Assembly (NCBI RefSeq): GCF_018613655.1
Contig: NZ_JAGGPW010000014.1
Location: 1 to 64,000, forward strand
DNA length: 64,000 nt
Reading direction: 5' to 3'
From: Planococcus sp. ISL-109
GTDB lineage: Bacteria > Bacillota > Bacilli > Bacillales_A > Planococcaceae
Below are positions 27,383-35,796 of the stretch, one piece after another; within the stretch, counting starts at the first letter, position 1, and each line of letters opens with the position of its first letter. A model generated the notes under the pieces. It had not been told where the DNA came from. It did not search any database and saw only the letters and a list, made by a program, of their open reading frames with translations. Made by a program: the position numbers and the translations under genes.

Positions 27383-28018
27383 GTTTGCATAGCGAGTATA
27401 ACATTCCCATTTTTGAAAATTATATTTTCATCCTTGATCATCCAGAAGGTATGAAGTGGTAAAAACACGTCACGAGCGGTAACTTTCATCGGCTGCAATT
27501 ACCTCTCAGAAATTCAAATATGGAAAGATTATCTCTTAAAGAATCTACTAATAAAGTATGCTCAGTATTTGACACTTACTTTACTCTGAAAGATGTGAAA
27601 TATAAAAACATTCGTAAAATTACACTTCCCTGAACAAAAAAAGAGAAGGAGCTTCATATGACTTCCTTCCCTTCCGATAATCAGGCGATATGTAAACTGT
27701 TTTTCGAAAATATTTAATCAGAAAAATTTTATTGCATACTGAATTGTTTCTTTGTTTTTCAGAGAATTCCTCCTCGAATCGTCTGTTTAAGAACTTGAAT
27801 TTATTTCTTTTGTGCCGACTACTTGAATTCCTCATAAGTCTCCGTGCAGCAAGCGCAAATCTGTATCTAGGAGATATTCTATGAACCAGTGCCTATGTAA
27901 CTTTGAGAATTTTTTCTTTCTCTTCTTTGTATTGTTTATAGCCTCGGATAAACTCCTTGTACGATTGCAGGACTCATCCTATTTATTTTTTAATTGGTCT
28001 TTAAATTATATCGACCAC
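27383..28018. other. Gene-poor stretch
   Basis: It contains repeat copy D and no convincing gene. Two short minus-strand frames look like fragments: one at 27379-27489 (MKVTARDVFLPLHTFWMIKD start, 36 codons) and one ending ...FIRGYKQYKEEKEKILKVT near 27890. Neither has a recognised family. Confidence 0.4.
27610..27698 (-). repeat. Terminator-like repeat element, copy D
   Basis: ATTCGTAAAATTACACTTCC, CTGAACAAAAAAAG, a GAAGGAG.../...CTTCCTTC hairpin, then TTCCGATAATCAGGCGATAT and GTAAACT. Both conserved flanks are present. Confidence 0.75.
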
Positions 28019-28039
28019 AAATAGTAATAATTACGATTA
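28019..28039. promoter_or_regulatory. Orphan Zur-type box downstream of zagA
   Basis: AATAGTAATAATTACGATTA matches the Bacillales Zur consensus AATCGTAATnATTACGATT with changes only in one arm. A further half site (ATCGTAA) follows. It lies past the zagA stop and no intact gene starts beside it, so it may mark a lost Zur-regulated gene to its left. Confidence 0.6.
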
Positions 28040-28105
28040 ACATCGTAACTCTTTTATTTGTAGACTACAAGGATTTTTACAAATAACTCCTATTCAACTT
28101 AATAG

Positions 28106-29308
28106 TCAGCGTGTTCTTTCTGGGATATTCCAATTGAAAGGATCATCTAAAGCACTCCAATCCCCATCAAACTCGCCATCCGCCAATAAACAGGAATCCA
28201 ACTGCGCTATTACTTCCTGTTCATTCATCGCTGTCCCGATAAAGACGAGTTGGGTTTTGCGGTCTCCAAATTCAGGATCCCATTCTTCCGTGAGATGAGG
28301 GTTTTCTTCGATAATTTGGTTTTGTTCCAGCTCTGGCAAGCTAGCCACCCAGTAGGATACCGGCTCAATGGAAATGGACGGGCCAGCCTGCGAAACCGAC
28401 AGGGCTAGATCGTTCCTCGTCGCACACCAGGCAACGCCTTTTACCCTCACTATATTTTTGCCTAGGGAATACATCAATTGATAAAACCGTTCACTGTGAA
28501 AAGGCAATTTTCGGTTGTAAACAAAAGATGTGATGCCATATTCGTCAGTTTCCGGCTGATGATCGTTGTGCCCCGTCAGCAGTTCTTTTATCCAGCCTGC
28601 AGATTCATTGGCTTTTCCGAAATCAAAAAGCCCGGTATTCAGGATATCGCTTGGCTGAATTTCGCCTTTGCTTGTTCGGATCAGCCTTGCTCCCGGCTGA
28701 AGCTTGCGCAGGACCTTTTCTAAATGAACTAACTCCGCTTCCTCCACAAGATCGCTTTTATTGACGATCAATACATCACAAAATTCGATTTGGTCCAATA
28801 ATAAGTCAGCAATTTCCCGGTCATCTTCCTCGCCCAGCGCCTCCTTTCGATCGAGCAGGCTGTCTCCTGACCTGAAATCATGCCAGAATCGATTGGCATC
28901 GACGACTGTGACCATCGTGTCCAGTTGGCAAAAGCGTGTGAGGTCGATGCCGAGTTCTTCATCTATGTAAGAAAAAGTCTGGGCTACTGGTACAGGCTCG
29001 CTGATGCCGGTAGATTCGATGACGATGTAATCGATATTTCCTTCTGTCGCCAGCTTTTCAACTTCAATCAGCAAATCTTCACGGAGCGTGCAGCAAATGC
29101 AGCCATTTGAGAGTTCCACCAGTTTTTCTTGCGTCCTCTTCAACCCGCCCCCTTGCTTGATGGTTTGTGCATCAATATTCACTTCACTCATATCGTTGAC
29201 AATAACCGCTACTTTCAAGCCATCCTGATTATGAAGAATGTGATTCAAGATTGTAGTTTTCCCTGCCCCTAAATAGCCACTTAAAACTGTTACCGGTATT
29301 TTCCCCAT
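28106..29308 (-). CDS. zagA: COG0523 (CobW/ZagA) GTPase zinc metallochaperone
   Basis: ZagA (YciC) delivers zinc to client proteins such as FolE during zinc shortage in Bacillus subtilis. Its 400 residues match that protein's size. GTPase motifs are Walker A GYLGAGKTT (residues 11-19), ESTGISEPVPV and NKSD. The metal site GCICC has Cys70, Cys72 and Cys73. The C-terminal CobW_C domain includes VKGVAWCATRNDLAL and GDRKTQLVFIGTAMN. It is the last gene of an MBL-folE2-zagA unit behind the palindromic Zur-type operator at 31236-31278. An ATG start with a GGGGGG-rich site fits. Confidence 0.92.
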   Translation of the reverse strand: MGKIPVTVLSGYLGAGKTTILNHILHNQDGLKVAVIVNDMSEVNIDAQTIKQGGGLKRTQEKLVELSNGCICCTLREDLLIEVEKLATEGNIDYIVIESTGISEPVPVAQTFSYIDEELGIDLTRFCQLDTMVTVVDANRFWHDFRSGDSLLDRKEALGEEDDREIADLLLDQIEFCDVLIVNKSDLVEEAELVHLEKVLRKLQPGARLIRTSKGEIQPSDILNTGLFDFGKANESAGWIKELLTGHNDHQPETDEYGITSFVYNRKLPFHSERFYQLMYSLGKNIVRVKGVAWCATRNDLALSVSQAGPSISIEPVSYWVASLPELEQNQIIEENPHLTEEWDPEFGDRKTQLVFIGTAMNEQEVIAQLDSCLLADGEFDGDWSALDDPFNWNIPERTR

Positions 29309-29375
29309 TTACTTCCCCCCCTGCCAGTTTAAATGTTAAGTATTTCCGTTTTTTATCGGTGTAGTTCCCACTGTT

Positions 29376-30272
29376 TCATTGCCCCTTTTTGTCGACTGTC
29401 AATTCAGCAAAGGCATCATGAAGATGGATGGATTCTTCGTTCCGGCATTCTACGCGGAAACGATCGATATAATCCAGTTGATAAAGATCGGCTGCCACCA
29501 AGCGCACCATATCCTCGACAAACCGCGGATTTTCGTAGGCCTTTTCCGTTACCATTTTTTCATCCGGCCGCTTTAGCACCGGGTGGATAAGGGCGCTCGC
29601 ATTCGATTCCGCTGCTTCAAGCAAATCTACTTTCCAATCCGGCTCTTCTGTATATTGGTTGTTAAGTTCGATTTCCATCGTGATAAATCCACGCTGATTG
29701 TGCGCACTGTACTCGCTTATTTCCTTCGAACATGGGCACAGCGTAGTAACGGCACACTTAAGAGCAGCCTTTCGAAAGACAGACGAGTCAACCGTACATA
29801 CGTCCATCGTGGCCTGTGCATGATTGATTCCTTCGAGTTGCGTGGACGGGCCTTTTCTGGTAAACAGAAAGGGAAATTCGACTTGGACACGCACTTCCTC
29901 TTGTCCCAACCGCAGAGAAATTTTCCGGCTCAATTCCGCCAGTGCATGAAAATCAGCGGTCAGCTTGCCTGTACGCCTCGCTTCTTCGAGCTGCTCCATA
30001 AAGCGGCTCATATTAGTCCCTTTCATGAAACTCGGCAGACTTGCAGTGAGGCTGAATGCAGCCAAAGTTTGCTGCTTCGCTGGATTCAGGCTCGAGGAAA
30101 TGTCAATCGGATACTTCACATTGCTGACCCCGACTGCCTGGATCGGAAACAAATACTTCCCAGCTTGATTTTGCAAATCTTTCATATTTTCTTTGTCTAT
30201 TGGTTTTTTTCTAGGGCCCGGCGGTTTGGATCCAAATAAGACCAGCCGTTCAGCTTTACTGGGGAATTTCAT
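29376..30272 (-). CDS. folE2: GTP cyclohydrolase IB (FolE2), zinc-independent
   Basis: This enzyme makes dihydroneopterin triphosphate, the first step of folate synthesis. It replaces zinc-dependent FolE when zinc is scarce. The 298-residue protein carries the type IB catalytic block TTLCPCSKEISEYSAHNQRG with Cys179 and the nearby His. ENPRFVEDMVR and RVECRNEESIHLHDAFAE complete the fold. AAAGGA lies eight bases before ATG 30272. It is flanked by zagA and an MBL protein in one unit. The pairing with zagA is the classical Zur regulon arrangement. Confidence 0.95.
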   Translation of the reverse strand: MKFPSKAERLVLFGSKPPGPRKKPIDKENMKDLQNQAGKYLFPIQAVGVSNVKYPIDISSSLNPAKQQTLAAFSLTASLPSFMKGTNMSRFMEQLEEARRTGKLTADFHALAELSRKISLRLGQEEVRVQVEFPFLFTRKGPSTQLEGINHAQATMDVCTVDSSVFRKAALKCAVTTLCPCSKEISEYSAHNQRGFITMEIELNNQYTEEPDWKVDLLEAAESNASALIHPVLKRPDEKMVTEKAYENPRFVEDMVRLVAADLYQLDYIDRFRVECRNEESIHLHDAFAELTVDKKGQ

Positions 30273-30347
30273 TTTTTCAATCCTTTCACTAAGTTTTATG
30301 CAGAGATTCCGTATTCACCGCTTTGTGTAAGTGCCAAACCGTCTCCT

Positions 30348-31139
30348 CTAATTTTCCAGTGGCATCCATGTCCATTGGCCTTCGGATTTCTTCACTTTTC
30401 CGAGTCCTGGAAATGGATAATGGCATGCAAAAATCTGTGCTGATTGCGTATAGGCTTGCTGCAAAAAGGACTGGCGAGTCTCCATGCCTTTCTCGGGGTC
30501 CAGCTCGGCAGCTATATAGGAGGCAGGATGTGAAAGAGTGACCGGGTCGTTCAGAATATCGGAAGCGGCCAACAAGCGTGTGCCTTGTGATTCAATAGAA
30601 ACCGTGAGATGGCCTTCAGTATGGCCTGGAGTATGATTAACAGAGATGCCCGGACAAATATGGCAACCAGATTGAACAAAGGTGATGTGGTCTTTTAGTG
30701 GAGCCAAGGTCCTCGATTCCATAGTTTCCGGACGCTCTGACCAGTAATTCCACTCCTCAGCCGTAATCAAGTGTTCAGCGTTGGAAAAGACCGGGTTGCC
30801 ATTTCGGCTTAAACCGCCGATATGATCAAGGTGTCCGTGGGTAATGACGATGGTTTGAATATCTTCTGCTTTTATCCCTTCTTGTTGAAGCTGACGCAGC
30901 AAATGCCCCCCTGTCGGCAAATGCTCTTCACCAAAGCCTGCATCAATCAGTATTTTTTGTTTTCCTGTATCAATAAGCAAAAAGTTCAGCGGTGCATGGA
31001 ATTGGTCTGGAATATGCTCAATCATGTCCTGTGGCGTATTTGCAAAAAAGAAGTCTTTGGATACTGGAAATGCTCCGTCTGATAAGGCGATAAGTTTAAA
31101 TTCACCAACTTGAAAATGAAAATTGCTACTCGTCTTCAT
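30348..31139 (-). CDS. MBL-fold metallo-hydrolase
   Basis: The 263-residue protein has the metallo-beta-lactamase signature THGHLDHIGG at residues 100-109. The further ligands are in HTPGHTEGHL, ASDIL and the C-terminal ACHYPFPGLG. The layout is that of lactonase/quorum-quenching-like and other small-molecule hydrolases. It is the first gene after the shared Zur-type operator, so it should be made in zinc limitation. This is odd for a family that usually binds two metal ions, and a non-zinc metal or a zinc-recycling role is possible. The substrate is unknown. Confidence 0.88.
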   Translation of the reverse strand: MKTSSNFHFQVGEFKLIALSDGAFPVSKDFFFANTPQDMIEHIPDQFHAPLNFLLIDTGKQKILIDAGFGEEHLPTGGHLLRQLQQEGIKAEDIQTIVITHGHLDHIGGLSRNGNPVFSNAEHLITAEEWNYWSERPETMESRTLAPLKDHITFVQSGCHICPGISVNHTPGHTEGHLTVSIESQGTRLLAASDILNDPVTLSHPASYIAAELDPEKGMETRQSFLQQAYTQSAQIFACHYPFPGLGKVKKSEGQWTWMPLEN

Positions 31140-31235
31140 CTGTCTGCCCCTTTTCTATATCGTGGCGCTGCAAAGCACTTTTAATAGTTATTCTCTAGCT
31201 GTCCTTGTTTGAACTTGCACAAAGTGATAGATTGT

Positions 31236-31278
31236 ATATGCACTATAAATCGTAATAATTACTATTTATAGTGCATAT
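31236..31278. promoter_or_regulatory. Extended palindromic Zur-type operator between MBL-folE2-zagA and dcd
   Basis: The core AATCGTAATAATTACTATT at 31248-31266 fits the Zur consensus. It is embedded in a longer inverted repeat: ATATGCACTATAAAT on the left and ATTTATAGTGCATAT on the right, centre 31257. The 43-nt palindrome lies 97 bases from the MBL start and 33 from the dcd start. One site can therefore control both directions. Confidence 0.8.
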
Positions 31279-31310
31279 TATTACTATAAAAACTTAGGAG
31301 GTCTTGATGG

Positions 31311-31844
31311 ATGATTCTATCCAATCAATCGATAAAGAAGAAAATGCAGGATCATGAGCTTGAAATTACACCTATTACCGATGCCCAATATCAACCGGCT
31401 TCAGTGGATCTTCGTTTAGGCAATCATTTTTTGAGCCTGGACGAATCATCTGTTACCCATCTCTCGCTTGAAAAAGCAGCTGCCTATAAAGAAGTTTTCG
31501 CAGAAAGAATACTGATTCCGCCCCATGGATTTATCCTTGGCACGACTCTCGAATGGATCAAGCTCCCTAAAAACGTCACAGCTTTCGTTGAAGGCAGAAG
31601 TTCCATCGGCAGGCTCGGGCTGTTCATCCAGAATGCGGGATGGGTCGACCCCGGGTTTGAAGGGAATATTACCCTCGAACTTTATAATGCCAACCAAGTG
31701 CCGATTGAATTGATTGCCGGGAGAAGAATCTGCCAAATCGTACTTGCTGAATTGGACCAGGAAGGACCAGCCTATAGCGGCAAGTATGTTGGCCAGAACC
31801 GGGCATTTCAAAGCAAAATACATTTGGATGAAGAACTTAATTGA
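31311..31844 (+). CDS. dcd: dCTP deaminase
   Basis: Dcd converts dCTP to dUTP without zinc, in contrast to the zinc-dependent dCMP deaminase route used by many Bacillales. The trimer-interface/active-site blocks are QPASVDLRLG, EGRSSIGRLGLFIQNAGWVD (split over residues 95-113), PGFEGNITLEL with catalytic Glu123, and GRRICQIVLAEL. At 177 residues it is in the usual range. AGGAGG is nine bases before ATG 31311. It is read divergently from folE2/zagA across the Zur-type operator, which suggests a zinc-sparing backup for dUMP synthesis. That role is inference. Confidence 0.92.
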   Translation: MILSNQSIKKKMQDHELEITPITDAQYQPASVDLRLGNHFLSLDESSVTHLSLEKAAAYKEVFAERILIPPHGFILGTTLEWIKLPKNVTAFVEGRSSIGRLGLFIQNAGWVDPGFEGNITLELYNANQVPIELIAGRRICQIVLAELDQEGPAYSGKYVGQNRAFQSKIHLDEELN

Positions 31845-31912
31845 ATCGTCATCACAAACAAAGCGCTTTCCCTCGTTAATTTTTGATTAAAAAAGTAAAT
31901 CTTCAGAAACGG

Positions 31913-31946
31913 CAAGGCTGTCAGATTAAACTTTGACAGCTTTTTT
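31913..31946 (+). terminator. Intrinsic terminator of dcd
   Basis: AAGGCTGTCA and TGACAGCTTTTTT form a hairpin with a T-run about 70 bases after the dcd stop. Confidence 0.75.
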
Positions 31947-31977
31947 AATGGTACATATTTTTTTGAAAAAGATGATG

Positions 31978-33597
31978 CTAAAAAACAAAATAAAGAATCA
32001 ACGCGAAGGCGGAAACGCTGGCACTGCTTGTTGCCATTTGCTTGCCGGCGATGGCTAAAGCATCCTTTATCGATAGTTCCTTCGCTATTTTCATCAAGGT
32101 TACTAGACATGCGGTAAACGTACTGCAGAAAAATACCGCCAAAAACAACTGGGCGGTTGTAATTTGTTCCAGCAGGCTCCCTGATCCTTGATTCAACAGC
32201 AAGATGCCATCCTTGCGAAAAATACTTGCGATGAAAGCTGGCGCAACTTGATCGGGCAAGCCGAACAAAGCGAGAAATGGTGCCGCAATGAAACTTAAAG
32301 CCGCCATGCCTCCCATCATTTCCATCCCGGAAGCTATCAGGCAAATAAGCAAAAAAATCGGCATTGCTTGAAAGAGGAATTGGCTAATGACCGGTTGAGT
32401 CCGATAGGAAATCGTCTTGAGCGAAGGCCTTTGCAGGAAAGACTGATGCTGTTGGAGTTTAGGGATGGCAATTGAGCGGTTCCAGATCTTCACATGAATC
32501 AAAGACACCGCCATCAACGCTGCGGTATAAGGCAACACCAGCATGATATTGCCGGAAGCTCCAAAAACCGACAGTGTGGCGCCCATTTGGTAACTGCAGG
32601 CTGAACCGAATGAAATGACGGAGATGCAGTTTTTCCTCGAACAGACATTACAGCTGCGAGTCGCTTCCATTGCCACCACATTGCAGCCGAAGCCGCTGAT
32701 GATCGGTACGAGATCCTGTCCTGTTAATCCGAATCTGCGCATGGCCGAATCAAGTCCATCTGTGATTAAGTCTTTTAAACCGCTTTCTTCTGTGATTGCT
32801 ACGGTCATCGAAAACAGCAGCACTACAGGAAAAGCCCATACAAAAGAGTAGATGCCAAGCGAAATCAGTCCATAATCCCCTAATGCCAGAATGTAAAGAT
32901 ATTCCGGCAAGCCTGAACCCCAACTCTCCAAATGGGCCAACACATATTGATCGACAAAAGCTTCCGCTCTTCCCGAAACCTGGTAGGCAATAAATATTGG
33001 CAGCGCGTACACGCTCATTAAAACTGCAAGAGCGAGACAAGGACCCCAGAAAGGATGGCTGAACAGCGCTTTCGGCTTCGGCGCTTTTTTCACCGGCAAC
33101 CGCTGAATTTCTTTAAATTCCTCATCAGTTAAATGCCGCGCACTGTCGTTCAATTGTTCCAAAATGCCAGGGTGATACGAACGAGTATCAATGAGACAAA
33201 GTGGAAAGCCCCTGCTCTCTTTAAAGCGAATTAGTGCCTCTGTGGAACCTTCATCCATTTTGTCCTGAAATGTAACAATAATTGCTGTCGGAACTTCTTT
33301 AACAGGAAACAGGCTTTCGAGCGCCGTCAACTCTTCTAAGAAATGCGTCCCCCTAACGACCAGCCACAGCTGATTCGCTGCAGCTGCCGTTTTTTTCGTG
33401 TACTTGCTTGTGACCAGTTCACTCCCCAAACGAACTCCCGGTGTATCGATGTACTGATGGTGCCGCTCTTTCACTTCACCTATCCGTGAAGTGGCGCCTC
33501 TGACATTCGATCCCTGGAAAGGATATTTTTCCGGGGATAAGCGATGGAGCAACGTGGTCTTTCCGGAAGACTCCAGTCCTACTAATACAATTTTCAT
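31978..33597 (-). CDS. FeoB-like membrane GTPase, candidate zinc (metal) transporter
   Basis: A short FeoB relative of 539 residues. The cytosolic G domain has G1 GLESSGKTT (residues 8-15), a DTPGV switch (51-55) and a degenerate G4 (QDKMDE). The membrane part shows two Gate/nucleoside-recognition halves. The first includes SGFGCNVVAMEATRSCNVCS with Cys305, Cys316, Cys319 and Cys324, and SACSYQM with Cys334. Iron FeoB has GFGCNVP with a different following stretch. It is the third gene of a Zur-type operon with a COG0523 GTPase and a flavoprotein, so zinc rather than iron is a reasonable guess. ATG 33597 has AGGAG upstream. Confidence 0.8.
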   Translation of the reverse strand: MKIVLVGLESSGKTTLLHRLSPEKYPFQGSNVRGATSRIGEVKERHHQYIDTPGVRLGSELVTSKYTKKTAAAANQLWLVVRGTHFLEELTALESLFPVKEVPTAIIVTFQDKMDEGSTEALIRFKESRGFPLCLIDTRSYHPGILEQLNDSARHLTDEEFKEIQRLPVKKAPKPKALFSHPFWGPCLALAVLMSVYALPIFIAYQVSGRAEAFVDQYVLAHLESWGSGLPEYLYILALGDYGLISLGIYSFVWAFPVVLLFSMTVAITEESGLKDLITDGLDSAMRRFGLTGQDLVPIISGFGCNVVAMEATRSCNVCSRKNCISVISFGSACSYQMGATLSVFGASGNIMLVLPYTAALMAVSLIHVKIWNRSIAIPKLQQHQSFLQRPSLKTISYRTQPVISQFLFQAMPIFLLICLIASGMEMMGGMAALSFIAAPFLALFGLPDQVAPAFIASIFRKDGILLLNQGSGSLLEQITTAQLFLAVFFCSTFTACLVTLMKIAKELSIKDALAIAGKQMATSSASVSAFALILYFVF

Positions 33598-33607
33598 TAA
33601 ACTTCTC

Positions 33608-34708
33608 CTAGCATGTACATTCTTTTTCACAGCAAGACAAATCACTCAAATACATGGAAGCTGCTTTATACGAGTTAAAGACTGCCGGATTATGAGCCAG
33701 TTGATGGCGATCGAATAGTTCTTCCGCCACAATAGCGAAACGTTGGCGAAACTTGTAAATAAAACAAAAAATAGTGTTGGCTTGGCGAACGCTCGGACCG
33801 ATTAGGAATACTGAAGGGGCGATAGTGGATTCGTCGTTGTCTGTCAATAACGGCAGGCCTTCTTCATTCCACTCGAATAATTCTTCGAATTGTTTTGCCC
33901 CATGGCTGAATCCTGTACAGATGATCGGTTCATTTTCTGTTGTGATACTCGTCCCGTCCTCGAAAGTCACGGTATAGCCCAGCAAATCGGCATCTTGTTC
34001 CACCGATACCGCCTTTTTCTGTGAATGCTGCGTAATTTTTCCATCAATGGCTGGAGAACTTATGCGCTCTCTTGTAAAAGGCGATAAAGTTCGGCTCGGA
34101 TCTACGGCGGTGTCGAACCAGGAATCTGCGGAATAATAGACATCGACCTGTTCACCTTTAGATGCTAAATGGTAGGCAGCATCTGCCGAACTTTCCCCGC
34201 CTCCTATGACCATTCTGGTACCTTCCAATTCTCCCCACGAAACCACATCCCTATAATGCAGCCCAGCAGAGAAAGGACGCTTCGGAAACTGGAACTCGCC
34301 ACAAGCCACAATAATGGAATCGGACAAGTGGCCATCACCCTCTTCATCCGTCTGTATCCAATATCGCTCTCCTCTTTTTTCAATATGGTGGACCATTGTG
34401 TGTTCACGAACCGGCAAATCATAATGACCCGCAATCAAATCCAAATAATCCCCGTATTCTTCTCCTGATAAGTGTTCTTTTCCAAATGTGTACGCAGGTG
34501 AAGTGTCTGGCAAAATTGCATTCAAATCCAATTGCCCAAATCCGTGAGCGGTAAAGGAAGGCGTAATCAATTTCGTTTCTTTCGGCCATTGAAAAAAAGT
34601 CGATCCGACTGTGTCTTTTTCGATGATTACAAAATCCTCCACACCGCTTTGCCTGAGCAGAACACCCATGCCAATTCCAGCTGGGCCTGCGCCAATAATT
34701 GTAATCAT
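33608..34708 (-). CDS. FAD-dependent NAD(P)-binding oxidoreductase with Cys-rich tail
   Basis: The 366-residue flavoprotein begins with the FAD dinucleotide motif ITIIGAGPAGIGMG. It has a second NAD(P) site, MVIGGGESSADAAYHL, and the late FAD motif PSVFLIGPSVR. It belongs to the flavin monooxygenase/YpdA/CzcO-like group. The C-terminus ends LSCCEKECTC with four Cys in eight residues, a potential metal- or thiol-binding tail. It starts inside the stop of the upstream COG0523 gene (ATGA) and is 10 bases from the FeoB-like gene, so the three are one operon. It might reduce metal-bound thiols. Function is not established. Confidence 0.82.
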   Translation of the reverse strand: MITIIGAGPAGIGMGVLLRQSGVEDFVIIEKDTVGSTFFQWPKETKLITPSFTAHGFGQLDLNAILPDTSPAYTFGKEHLSGEEYGDYLDLIAGHYDLPVREHTMVHHIEKRGERYWIQTDEEGDGHLSDSIIVACGEFQFPKRPFSAGLHYRDVVSWGELEGTRMVIGGGESSADAAYHLASKGEQVDVYYSADSWFDTAVDPSRTLSPFTRERISSPAIDGKITQHSQKKAVSVEQDADLLGYTVTFEDGTSITTENEPIICTGFSHGAKQFEELFEWNEEGLPLLTDNDESTIAPSVFLIGPSVRQANTIFCFIYKFRQRFAIVAEELFDRHQLAHNPAVFNSYKAASMYLSDLSCCEKECTC

Positions 34709-35676
34709 TTTTTAGCCTCCTTCAATACTGTTGGATTTGCGACTTCAGTTTTGTCGTCATTTTCCAATGCTGCCAATTCTTTTTTTATCTGTTCCTTGTC
34801 CAGATTCTCTCCAATAATGACCAGATTCATCGGCAGGTTAATTGGCAGGGCTAATGTGAATGGTTTGCCATATGCCATCTGGATTAAAAAAGTGGGATTT
34901 TCTCCAGTGAAACGCAAAAAACCTTTCAATCGAAATAAGCTTGTTGATACCTTTGCCACCCATTTTTCAAAATCGGACCGCTCAATTTCATTCTGAAATG
35001 TGTAAGTTAAAGACTGGATCCGCAAATTTTTTACAACATGCATCGTCTCACGGTGCTGACCTTCTGCTGTCTGCTGGGCACGCTCCACGGCAATTAACTC
35101 TGTCTTCGCATACAATGTAATCGATTGCTGCGCAGTCGGATTGAGTTCTTTGATGGCTAACTGCAAGGAATTCATTTCTTGCGGAGAAACTGTATCTGCT
35201 TTATTCAAGAGGATATGATCCGCATACTTGACTTGCTCTTCCAATAACTTCTGGATTGGAGGGCTCAATTCCCCGCGGTGCATCCACCTTTTTGAATCCA
35301 CCACCGTGAGGATTGGTTGTACAACCATATATGGCGCAAGGACCGGCGACAGGCAGGCATCCAATATATCCACTGGATGCGCGACTCCGGTTGCTTCTAT
35401 AAAAATTACATCCGGTTGCTCTTTCCTGTACAGCTCCAACAATTGCACTTCCAGTTCATCCTTCATCGTGCAGCAGATGCAGCCATCTAATAATTCCAAT
35501 ATGGTCAGATCCGAACCGATAATTTCCGAATCCACAGAGTATTCTCCGAGTTCATTCATAAGAACTGCCACTTTTTTCCCTGCCAGCTTTTCCTTCTCCA
35601 CAAGAATTTTTAATAAGGTAGATTTTCCACTACCTAAAAATCCGCTTAGGATATATAAATTGATGGTTTCTGCCAA
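34705..35676 (-). CDS. Second COG0523 (CobW-family) GTPase
   Basis: A 323-residue G3E GTPase distinct from ZagA. Walker A is SGFLGSGKST (11-20), the metal motif is GCICC with Cys66, Cys68 and Cys69, then EATGVAHPVDI and NKAD. The C-terminal CobW_C region is shorter than in ZagA and ends VIIGENLDKEQIKKEL. The frame opens at a TTG (35694) without a ribosome site. TTG 35676 has GGTGAT five bases upstream and is preferred. It heads the operon with the flavoprotein and FeoB-like gene. A Zur-type box and good promoter stand upstream. Confidence 0.88.
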   Translation of the reverse strand: MAETINLYILSGFLGSGKSTLLKILVEKEKLAGKKVAVLMNELGEYSVDSEIIGSDLTILELLDGCICCTMKDELEVQLLELYRKEQPDVIFIEATGVAHPVDILDACLSPVLAPYMVVQPILTVVDSKRWMHRGELSPPIQKLLEEQVKYADHILLNKADTVSPQEMNSLQLAIKELNPTAQQSITLYAKTELIAVERAQQTAEGQHRETMHVVKNLRIQSLTYTFQNEIERSDFEKWVAKVSTSLFRLKGFLRFTGENPTFLIQMAYGKPFTLALPINLPMNLVIIGENLDKEQIKKELAALENDDKTEVANPTVLKEAKK

Positions 35677-35743
35677 GTGAATCACCGCTTTCAAGTATGT
35701 AATTATCCATTATTTAGAAATAAGTAGCGTTTTAGGTATCACA

Positions 35744-35796
35744 CAAACAGTAATCATTACGATTTGTATAATAAGTGAATTCCTTGCGTCCGTCAA
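35744..35796 (-). promoter_or_regulatory. Promoter and Zur-type box of the COG0523-flavoprotein-FeoB-like operon
   Basis: Minus-strand -35 TTGACG at 35791-35796, a 17-bp spacer and -10 TATTAT at 35768-35773 are followed directly by the box AATCGTAATGATTACTGTT at 35747-35765. A bound repressor would cover the start site. Confidence 0.75.

Noticed and set aside
29583-30239. 218-residue plus-strand frame opposite folE2
   Set aside because: Antisense shadow of an unmistakable FolE2.
31808-32344. 178-residue minus frame overlapping the FeoB-like gene
   Set aside because: Other frame of the same strand; lacks motifs and runs across the dcd terminator.
31978-33597. Calling the FeoB-like protein a ferrous iron transporter
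   Set aside because: The gate motif and G4 differ from FeoB, no FeoA is present, and the setting is zinc-regulated.
34532-34996. Plus-strand frame of 154 residues
   Set aside because: Spans two antisense genes (flavoprotein and COG0523) and has no independent support.
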